6,296 nucleotides of DNA from Burkholderia sp. (GTDB taxonomy: Bacteria; Pseudomonadota; Gammaproteobacteria; Burkholderiales; Burkholderiaceae): assembly GCA_028292565.1 (NCBI GenBank), contig JAQGMD010000213.1, positions 1 through 6,296 of the forward strand, written 5' to 3'. Made by a program: the position numbers and the translations under genes. The notes under the pieces were generated by a model. The model was not told the origin of the DNA. It did no database searches and worked only from the letters and a program-made list of their open reading frames with translations. Shown here piece by piece: positions 1 through 4,491 of the stretch. The first letter of the stretch is position 1; the number at the start of each line of letters is the position of its first letter.

Positions 1-142
1 TGCGGGAGGCGTCTTCGTTGAAGCTCACATCCAGGCACCAGTGAAGGCGGTTTTCGATCTCCCAATGGCTGCGAATCGCATGCGCAATTTTTTCCGAATC
101 CGCGACAAGCGAACTAATGTAATACCGTTTTTCCGATGTACA
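1..142 (-). pseudogene. ISAs1-family transposase, C-terminal fragment
   Basis: Read on the minus strand, the frame gives [16 protein letters not shown], then [13 protein letters not shown], then [11 protein letters not shown]. This is the conserved C-terminal block of ISAs1-family DDE transposases (the RYYISSL and HWxIENxLHWxLDVxFxEDAS pattern), which cut and paste their own element. The rest of the C-terminus lies beyond the left edge of the window. The N-terminal catalytic part is absent: the frame runs straight, without a stop, into RTX repeats at about 142. The fragment therefore cannot encode an active enzyme. I am confident of the family from the motif, and less sure of the exact junction, which I place between the RTX residues GGAGND and the transposase residues SEKRYY. 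Confidence 0.85.
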
Positions 143-298
143 TAAGTCATTACCGGCTCCTCCATCCAATGTGTCGTTTCCCAGACCGCCATTCAGCAAA
201 TCATTACCATCCAAATCGGTAATGGTGTCGTTGCCATCGAGCCCATAAATAATATCGTTCACGGACCAGCCATCGACCGTGTCGGCACCGTCGGTGCC
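143..298 (-). pseudogene. RTX calcium-binding repeat fragment
   Basis: The minus-strand frame reads [43 protein letters not shown]. These are tandem GGxGxDxLx nonapeptide repeats of the hemolysin-type (RTX) family, which bind calcium and fold as a parallel beta roll in proteins secreted by type I systems. The fragment has neither start nor C-terminal secretion signal. It is bounded at 298 by the C-half of an IS4-type transposase on the opposite strand and at about 142 by the ISAs1 fragment. Its first repeat, [11 protein letters not shown], is what normally follows an HCBP-related module such as the one that ends at about 1265 on the plus strand. The two were probably contiguous before an inversion. 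Confidence 0.85.
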
Positions 299-842
299 CG
301 AAGTGACGGCCGTGCTGGCGCAAGAGGTAGACGCGGCCGACGGCGTCAAGCCCATTGTCTGGCGGCTGCTCACCAACCGCCCCGTCCAGACGCTGGAAGC
401 GGCTGCCGAACTGATTGACTGGTATCGCTGCCGGTGGGAAATCGAGATCTTCTTCGATGTGTTGAAGAACGGCTGCAAAGTCGAAGAAATGCAACTCTCG
501 ACGAACGAGCGGCTGGAACTTGCGCTGGCATTGTTCATGATCATCGCCTGGTGCATTCAGATGCTGGTACGTTTGGGGCGCACCTGCCCGGAGATGGATT
601 GCGAAGTGTTCTTCGAGCGCGAAGAATGGCAGGCTGCTTTCATCGTTGCCAAGAAGCCGATCCCGAAGGAGCCACCGCCGCTCAATGCCGTGATCCGGAT
701 TGTCGCCAGCTTTGGCGGCTTCCTCGGACGCAAGGGCGATGGCGAACCGGGAACCAAGGCACTCTGGACCGGACTACAGCGCGTCATGGATTTCGCCGCC
801 GGCATTCGGGCATACCGCAGCGGCGACGAAAGTTGTGTGTAA
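299..842 (+). pseudogene. IS4/Tn5-like transposase, C-terminal half
   Basis: This half carries the third catalytic residue of an IS4-family DDE transposase. Counting from an ATG at 279, the signature [15 protein letters not shown] gives Y49, R52, E56 and K63, an exact Y-(2)-R-(3)-E-(6)-K motif. E56 is the DDE glutamate. The C-terminus (GGFLGRKGDGEPGTKALW, LQRVMDFAAG) is typical of full-length relatives of roughly 450 residues. Homology begins at about 300 with [18 protein letters not shown]. The ATG at 279 lies in antisense RTX sequence and is not a native start. The stop at 840-842 sits inside the terminal repeat. The matching N-terminal half is on the other strand at 1266-1823, so the catalytic triad is physically split and the gene is dead. 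Confidence 0.9.
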
Positions 843-848
843 TGAGGT
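831..848 (+). repeat. IS4-family element terminal repeat (tnp 3' end)
   Basis: AGTTGTGTGTAATGAGGT matches 1867-1884 (AGTTATGTGTAATGAGGT) at 17 of 18 bases. One copy lies at the 3' end of the transposase C-half and overlaps its stop codon. The other lies outside the start of the N-half. Read outward from each half of the element the two ends are the same sequence, so in an intact element they would be terminal inverted repeats. Here they stand as direct repeats because one half is inverted. The flanking bases show no target duplication. Confidence 0.8.
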
Positions 849-1265
849 GGATAGAAGGCGGTGCCGGCAATGACTGGTTGAAGATGAGCAGAACGGATAC
901 GGCCTTGGTAACAATGTTGTGAATACGTTGACCGGTGGCACCGGCAATGACCGGATGGAAAGCGGTGACAGTGCCGACACCTACCTGTTCAACCGGGGCG
1001 ACGGCCAGGACACCATCAATGACTATGATCGTAATAACTACGGCAAGCTAGACCGGGCGGTGTTTGGAGCGGGGATTGCGGTCAGCGATGTGGCGGTCAG
1101 GCGCTCGGGCAACCATTTGGTGTTGAAAGTAAACGACCCGACCAATCCGGCCGCGACGGACCAGATCACGATCGAGAACTGGAACACCAGCGGCGGTTTA
1201 TATCGGCTTGAACAAGTGATGTTCGCCGAGGGCATGACGTGGACCACGGCGCAGATCGATGAAGT
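849..1265 (+). pseudogene. RTX protein fragment with HCBP-related module
   Basis: The plus-strand reading from about 895 is NGYGLGNNVVNTLTGGTGND, then ADTYLFNRGDGQDTINDYD, then VFGAGIAVSDVAVRRSGNHL, WNTSGGLYRLEQVMFAEG and MTWTTAQID. This is the classic RTX repeat followed by the HCBP-related domain found between repeat blocks of large type I-secreted RTX proteins. The first repeat (EGGAGNDWL, 858-884) is in a different frame from the rest, and that frame meets a stop at 920-922. A frameshift therefore lies between about 870 and 895. The possible GTG at 919 is only an internal codon. The fragment starts directly at an IS end and stops at about 1265 where antisense transposase begins. Its natural continuation is the minus-strand RTX fragment at 143-298. 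Confidence 0.85.
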
Positions 1266-1823
1266 CGCCTTCCCGGTCAGCCACATACACCAAGCGGGTG
1301 GCCGGCATCTGCGCCGCCTGTTCCGCCACGCGCAGATAGCCTTCCACCCAACGGCAACTCTCTTTGGCGCTGGCCGGCAAACTCCGCCTGGCTCTCGCCT
1401 GCCGATCACGTACCCACATCCAGGCGTCGAGCACCCCCAGCGGTTCGCGCTCGGGACTGACCGCATACGTCGGATGAACGTACATCCCGCGTTGCGCCGC
1501 ATAGTTAAGCGTGCCCAATCCATCGATTTGCTGACCGTTAAAATCCAATTCGGTCGTGTCCTGAATGCATAACACCACCGACCGGCCACGCATGCGCTCG
1601 TGCGGACAGGCAAAGTGCGGCGACAGAATATCCTCCCAGCCAATCTCTTCCAGCGCTAAAAACGGTACGCCGCCTGCGTCTCCGACCAGCCGTTGCATGC
1701 GCTCGGAATGCTGAATGTCGACTTGTCTCCCAGTCGCTCCGGCAACTTCACAGACCGCTTGCTTAAGCGCGCATCTCCCAGATTAATTCCTGCCAACTCC
1801 TGCTCTGCGCACTGCTGCCTCAT
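1266..1823 (-). pseudogene. IS4/Tn5-like transposase, N-terminal half, frameshifted
   Basis: The start is probably the ATG at 1821-1823, which has an AAGGGG Shine-Dalgarno 5 bases upstream. A TTG at 1838 is an alternative. The N-terminus reads ELAGINLGDARLSKRSVK and CNGWSETQAAYRF, as in IS4/Tn5-type transposases, which bind the element ends through this region. A one-base loss in a T run (A run 1658-1662 on the plus strand) gives a stop at 1656-1658. The next frame continues as LALEEIGWEDIL. It includes the first catalytic aspartate in CIQDTTELDFNG and the second in YVADREGD. Homology ends at about 1265. The glutamate-bearing half lies inverted at 299-842. About 75-80 codons expected between the halves are not found, so the enzyme is inactive twice over. 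Confidence 0.88.
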
Positions 1824-1866
1824 GATCGCCCCTTGCAAATTTCATGGGACCCGTGCCGGGCAGCGA

Positions 1867-1884
1867 AGTTATGTGTAATGAGGT
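1867..1884 (+). repeat. IS4-family element terminal repeat (tnp 5' end)
   Basis: AGTTATGTGTAATGAGGT lies 43 bases upstream of the likely transposase ATG and matches 831-848 with one difference. It marks the outer boundary of the element. It also supplies the stop codon (TAA, 1869-1871, minus strand) that ends the short ORF broken by the insertion. Confidence 0.8.
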
Positions 1885-1940
1885 GTTGGTCTGGCCACCT
1901 TATCCGCCTGCCCATTCTGCCCCGGCTCGGACTTGCTCAT
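1869..1940 (-). pseudogene. Start of an unknown gene cut by the IS
   Basis: The ATG at 1938-1940 is preceded by GAAGGAC, a plausible Shine-Dalgarno about 6-7 bases away. The frame reads MSKSEPGQNGQADKVARP and then enters the IS end, where it stops as TPHYT. The peptide is hydrophilic, with no signal sequence and no family I recognise. In the order before the inversion, the DNA on the other side of the IS is RTX repeat sequence, so these may be the first residues of the broken RTX gene. If so, the region between them was deleted, because the fragment is very short. It lies 49 bases downstream of the two-helix membrane protein gene and may have been in the same transcript. Confidence 0.45.
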
Positions 1941-1989
1941 TCGGTTGTCCTTCGCATCGTACGCAGTTGCAGCACCTTTTCACGACCGA

Positions 1990-2403
1990 CTATTTTCCTC
2001 GGCCTTTCCACGTCAAATAGTTACTCAATTTAGCCGCATTAAAGTTCATGCGCGAAATCAACTTCGGGGCAAGGCCCAACATGCTGCAAATACCGTGGAA
2101 TAACGAGAGGCCTCCTATTAGGATCAAGGCAGCCTGCACAATCCAGAATCTGAAAGGCTCGGCGTCGGCCGTCGCAAGTGTGCTGCCGTGCCGAATAAGC
2201 CTGCCCTCCCCAATCTGATATGCGGACCAAGATAAAACGGCAAGCCCGAAAATGATACTAAGGACGTGCGAAAGCGATAGTTTCAATTTCACGAATATCT
2301 CAAAAATTTTGTCGGTTAACGTCTTTCCTGGCTGGCGGTCTTCAAACCGAAACAATTTTTCGTCTCGGAATTTTAACTGGCGGCTTCGCTTCATGCCGGT
2401 CAC
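1990..2403 (-). CDS. Hypothetical two-helix membrane protein (137 aa)
   Basis: I do not recognise the family. Counted from the GTG at 2401-2403, residues 1-40 are basic and hydrophilic (KRSRQLKFRDEKLFRFEDR). Two clear membrane segments follow, at about 42-63 (LSHVLSIIFGLAVLSWSAYQ) and 86-109 (FWIVQAALILIGGLSLFHGI), and the short tail is basic. The positive ends suggest both termini are cytoplasmic, with a small periplasmic loop at 64-85. An ATG at 2392-2394 is an equally good or better start, since neither has a convincing ribosome binding site. The gene lies downstream of, and on the same strand as, the 80-residue membrane protein, separated by 155 bases with a large inverted repeat. Membrane character and intact length support a real gene. 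Confidence 0.6.
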   Translation of the reverse strand: MTGMKRSRQLKFRDEKLFRFEDRQPGKTLTDKIFEIFVKLKLSLSHVLSIIFGLAVLSWSAYQIGEGRLIRHGSTLATADAEPFRFWIVQAALILIGGLSLFHGICSMLGLAPKLISRMNFNAAKLSNYLTWKGRGK

Positions 2404-2418
2404 TTAGGGTTTGTCAGA

Positions 2419-2482
2419 AATCAAGATAGCACTTTACCAGCCCCTATGTTGCGCTCATGTGGCCAAAAGCACTATCTTGATT
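2419..2482. repeat. Imperfect 17-base inverted repeat
   Basis: The left arm AATCAAGATAGCACTTT (2419-2435) pairs with the right arm AAAGCACTATCTTGATT (2466-2482) at 15 of 17 positions. The two mismatches are the CA dinucleotide in the middle of the arms. The loop is 30 bases. It sits just upstream of the 137-residue membrane protein gene. It has no U tract, so it is not a typical terminator. It could be a leader structure, a paired regulator site or the ends of a decayed small element. The rest of 2404-2558 shows no gene. Confidence 0.55.
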
Positions 2483-2558
2483 CGTGGCAAGCCGTAATAC
2501 ATGGGGGCGAAGCGATCCCTGCAAAACACGATCCAATGCCACATGCGAAATTTTCAAA

Positions 2559-2801
2559 CTAATGTTCCCCCCAGAACTCCTTCGAGTAGAAAAGAATCAC
2601 CAAAATCAAAAGCAGCAGAAGGAGTAACATTTTTCTCCTGAGCGTCAGTGCAGGCGCTCTTTCAGTTGGCATAACCTGAATTGCAAACATAAGGGAAGAT
2701 AACGCAAAAGATATCCAGGCCTTTTCTCTGTATAACATCGCAGATTGCAGCAGCAAGTAGGCTAAGAATAGTCTGCCCAGAAGAAACTTTACAAAGGTCA
2801 T
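2559..2801 (-). CDS. Hypothetical small membrane protein (80 aa)
   Basis: This is an 80-residue, very hydrophobic protein with three likely membrane segments: about 3-23 (FVKFLLGRLFLAYLLLQSAM), 28-44 (AWISFALSSLMFAIQVM) and 57-73, a leucine-rich helix ending in LILVILFYSKEFWGEH. A loop at 45-56 (PTERAPALTLRR) separates the last two. I recognise no family. The start is 5 bases after the stop of an upstream membrane-protein reading frame and has no clear ribosome binding site of its own, which suggests translational coupling. The upstream partner has been decapitated, so expression may now be weak. The size and helix pattern would also fit an immunity-type or holin-like membrane protein, but nothing here shows that. 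Confidence 0.55.
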   Translation of the reverse strand: MTFVKFLLGRLFLAYLLLQSAMLYREKAWISFALSSLMFAIQVMPTERAPALTLRRKMLLLLLLLILVILFYSKEFWGEH

Positions 2802-2806
2802 ATGAG

Positions 2807-3019
2807 CTATGCGTACTGGATTTTGCGATGCTCTCGGAGTGCGCTACGACATCCGGTTACAAAGAGATCAACGATCAAAGACATTATAAATACGGTGATC
2901 AGCGCGACAAGCAGGGTCGCCCACCACGCGGCGAAAAGGAGTGGTAGCAGGGGTGCGGCGACAAATGATCGTCCGCGGGACGGTTCAGGATCAGACTCGA
3001 TTAAGCGTCGCCATCCCGC
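2807..3019 (-). pseudogene. C-terminal remnant of a membrane protein
   Basis: The minus-strand frame is open between stops at 3020-3022 and 2807-2809 and reads ESDPEPSRGRSFVAAPLLPL, then LFAAWWATLLVALITVFIMS, LIVDLFVTGC and RSALREHRKIQYA. One long or two short membrane helices are obvious. The only ATG is inside the helix, and no ATG, GTG or TTG lies upstream of it within the frame. The 5' part is therefore missing. The loss coincides with the end of the RAYT transposase remnant at 3001-3003, whose insertion probably removed it. The opposite-strand reading of the same bases is low-complexity and unconvincing. The frame ends 5 bases before the 80-residue membrane protein start, an operon-like spacing that supports this being genuine former coding sequence. 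Confidence 0.5.
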
Positions 3020-3350
3020 CTAGGCCGACCCTTCGGCAGAGGTGCTGCCCTGCGTTCGGCCAGTCGTTCCACTTTCGATTGAAATCGTTCGACTCCCAGC
3101 GCCCATCCCTTTTTCGTGCATTCACGAATTTTGTCGATAATCTGTGCATCCAAAGGCGCCTTGACCAACGCACGGTACGTGGCCTGGCACTCGCCCTCCT
3201 CCCTTCCAAGCCGCCGATAAACCGAATGAGCGCTCACCAAGGCGTCCGCCTTACCCTCGGCATTTGCACGATAACTCGCCCAAAGATAGTCACGCGGATG
3301 CGCTACCATTCCCGCCCGCGCTCCGGTTAAGACGGCATTAAAGGATTCAA
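3001..3350 (-). pseudogene. RAYT-like (Y1/HUH) transposase, C-terminal remnant
   Basis: From about 3315 the minus strand encodes AGMVAHPRDYLWASYRANAE, GKADALVSAHSVYRRLG, YRALVKAPLDAQIIDKIREC, KKGWALGVERF and RRAAPLPKGRPRR. This is the C-terminal part of REP-associated tyrosine transposases of the Y1/IS200-like superfamily, single-strand nucleases that act on REP hairpins. The family block before it (roughly YxELNPVRAGMV) is degraded to PVESFNAVLTGARAGMV, which suggests small indels. The HUH histidines and the catalytic tyrosine lie further N-terminal and are missing. The frame stays open to an ATG at 3739-3741, but that upstream part has no family resemblance and overlaps the next operon. I therefore treat only the C-terminal segment as real, a dead remnant. 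Confidence 0.75.
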
Positions 3351-3398
3351 CCGGATCCATTGTTGACCACCTCTCTCCCTTCATAACAAGTGATGTCG

Positions 3399-3483
3399 CA
3401 GCGTCTACGCTGGTGCTCAGAGTCGAGAGCGCCTCATTGGAGGCGTGTGTCACCTTCGCTCTACTGGCGCTGACGCGCCGTAG
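3399..3483. repeat. Three short hairpins in tandem, REP-like
   Basis: Hairpin 1 (3399-3412) is CAGCGT-CT-ACGCTG. Hairpin 2 (3430-3445) is CGCCTC-ATTG-GAGGCG. Hairpin 3 (3461-3483) pairs CTAC and GGCGC with GCGCC and GTAG around a TGAC loop, with one bulged T. All pairings are perfect apart from the bulge. They start 31 bases apart and lie just 5' of the RAYT-like remnant, where REP sequences normally flank such genes. The GTAG at the foot of hairpin 3 recalls the REP head tetranucleotide, but it is at the opposite end from the canonical position. Confidence 0.5.
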
Positions 3484-3581
3484 TGGCATTTCCATGGGGC
3501 GGTGGCGGGCCAGACTTGCGCAGGGCAATGACAGAGACACGCACTGGCCCGCGCTGTTTAAGAGAGCCTGGTGCGCTATGG

Positions 3582-3602
3582 GTGTGTTGTTTAACAACGC
3601 AC
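3582..3602. promoter_or_regulatory. 21-base palindrome, candidate operator
   Basis: GTGTGTTGTT-T-AACAACGCAC pairs at 9 of 10 positions around a central T, with a single T/G mismatch. It lies 107 bases upstream of the first gene of the coiled-coil operon. Its size and symmetry suit a dimeric DNA-binding regulator. No regulator gene is in the window, so this is only a candidate. Confidence 0.35.
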
Positions 3603-3708
3603 GCGTGGCGCATACGAGCTCAACATTTTTCATAACTTGGCGCCGCTGTGCAGTTGCCTCTTGTCGGCAATTAATATCTCCTATTGCAACATTCTGAGGA
3701 AAAAGGCA

Positions 3709-4431
3709 ATGAGCGACAACGACAACCAAGGCGATAACCACGGGAATTTCGGTTCGCGACTACTAAGCGGTCTGAAGGACCTCATCCTGGAGTCGGAACC
3801 GCAAGCCGGCACCGGTTCCGCTGAGAAGAAGCTGGTTGCCGAAACGCCTGCATCCATGCCCGCCTCCTCCGCCACGCCAGCGCCGGTAAGCGCTTCAAAT
3901 TCCCCGATGGCGGCGAGCCTGTCACAACTCGTGCTCAGCCGCGCCACCGCCTATACCGCTCTTGTGGAGGCGATGGGACCGCTGGCGGAAATCATTCCCG
4001 ATGAGATTACGCGCTACCGGGCAGCATTTGCTGTTATCAAAAAGGGCCGCACGCTTGAGCAGGTAATCCAGGCGATCGACCTTCAGCACATGCAAATCGT
4101 GGAAGACGAGGTAACGCGTTTCACCGCTCAGGCCAAGCAGAAGGAAGACGCGGAGATTCATTCCCCTACAAGTGAGGTAAACACGCTTAACGCCAGGATT
4201 GAAGCAGCCAACGCTCAGATCGCCGGTATTCGCCAGGAGACGGAGGCTCGCATCCGTGAGATGGAAGAAGGCACGCGGCGCGACCGCAAACGTATTGACG
4301 ACATCAACCGCGAAGTAGAGGAAAAGCGCGTGGCCATTGCGTCGGTTCAGCGCCAGTTCGATGGGGCAGTTTCGTCGGTTAAGGAATCCTTGCTTCAAGA
4401 GAAGGCAAAGATACTGAAGTACCTGAGCTGA
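3709..4431 (+). CDS. Hypothetical soluble coiled-coil protein (240 aa)
   Basis: This is the first gene of the operon. The ATG at 3709 is chosen because GAGGA (3696-3700) stands 8 bases upstream. An in-frame start at 3637 would add 24 residues without a better site. Residues 1-30 are hydrophilic with a short amphipathic stretch (GSRLLSGLKDLILESE). Residues 33-70 are an Ala/Pro/Ser linker. Residues 71-125 look like a small helical domain (LVEAMGPLAEIIPDEI, AAFAVIKKGRTLEQVIQAID). Residues 130-235 are a charged coiled coil (NARIEAANAQIAGIRQE, KRIDDINREVEEKRVAI). There is no signal peptide or membrane segment, so it should be cytoplasmic. I recognise no family. Its neighbours are a PspA-like membrane protein and a periplasmic protein, so a role as the cytosolic partner of the membrane scaffold is a reasonable inference. 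Confidence 0.85.
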   Translation: MSDNDNQGDNHGNFGSRLLSGLKDLILESEPQAGTGSAEKKLVAETPASMPASSATPAPVSASNSPMAASLSQLVLSRATAYTALVEAMGPLAEIIPDEITRYRAAFAVIKKGRTLEQVIQAIDLQHMQIVEDEVTRFTAQAKQKEDAEIHSPTSEVNTLNARIEAANAQIAGIRQETEARIREMEEGTRRDRKRIDDINREVEEKRVAIASVQRQFDGAVSSVKESLLQEKAKILKYLS

Positions 4432-4491
4432 GACTCGGCGAACGTTGCTGCTTCTTCCGTCACTACCTGAATACCTCCTAAAGGAAACCAC

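Larger units (their letters stand above)
299..1884 (-). mobile_element. Rearranged IS4-family element enclosing RTX DNA
   Basis: The element comprises a C-terminal half in plus orientation (299-848) and an N-terminal half in minus orientation (1266-1884), with about 417 bases of RTX coding sequence between them. It inserted into a minus-strand gene. Inversion of about 299-1265 then moved the transposase C-half and adjacent host RTX sequence together. There is no target-site duplication at the two outer ends (flanks start GGATAGAAGG and GTTGGTCTGG), which fits an adjacent deletion or other later rearrangement. The element cannot move by itself. It could still be mobilised if a full-length relative elsewhere in the genome recognised its ends. 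Confidence 0.7.
3351..3708. other. Intergenic region, hairpins and palindrome, no convincing gene
   Basis: This stretch separates the transposase remnant (minus) from the coiled-coil operon (plus). A plus-strand frame at 3413-3697 is arginine- and cysteine-rich, has no ribosome binding site and resembles nothing, so I do not call it. The region holds three short hairpins (3399-3483), a 21-base palindrome (3582-3602) and, by position, the promoter of the downstream operon. A TAATAT at 3672-3677 could be a -10 element but has no properly spaced -35. Confidence 0.6.

Noticed and set aside
1038..1643. Minus-strand frame of 201 codons across the RTX/IS junction
   Set aside because: It is antisense to the RTX fragment and out of frame with the transposase, whose conserved residues are in a neighbouring frame.
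2802..3023. Plus-strand frame of 73 codons
   Set aside because: The opposite strand has a much more protein-like membrane sequence, and the plus reading is basic and low in complexity.
3399..3483. CRISPR array or integron attC sites
   Set aside because: The three hairpins have different sequences, so there are no direct repeats, and no attC core sites or cas genes are visible.
3636..3660. Sigma-54 promoter (TTGGCG and a downstream TGC), as for enteric psp genes
   Set aside because: The GG to GC spacing is off by one base for the nearer match and by several bases for the better TTGC match.
3654..3677. Sigma-70 promoter from TTGCCT (3654-3659) and TAATAT (3672-3677)
   Set aside because: The spacer is only 12 bases, far from 17, and other -35-like sequences are spaced wrongly.
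3413..3697. Plus-strand frame of 94 codons upstream of the operon
   Set aside because: It has no ribosome binding site and Arg/Cys/Trp-rich random-looking composition, and it is covered by hairpins and an overlapping minus-strand frame.
3352..3741. N-terminal extension of the RAYT-like frame to an ATG at 3739-3741
   Set aside because: The upstream residues show no transposase motif and the frame overlaps the start of the next operon on the other strand. Only the C-terminal segment is supported.
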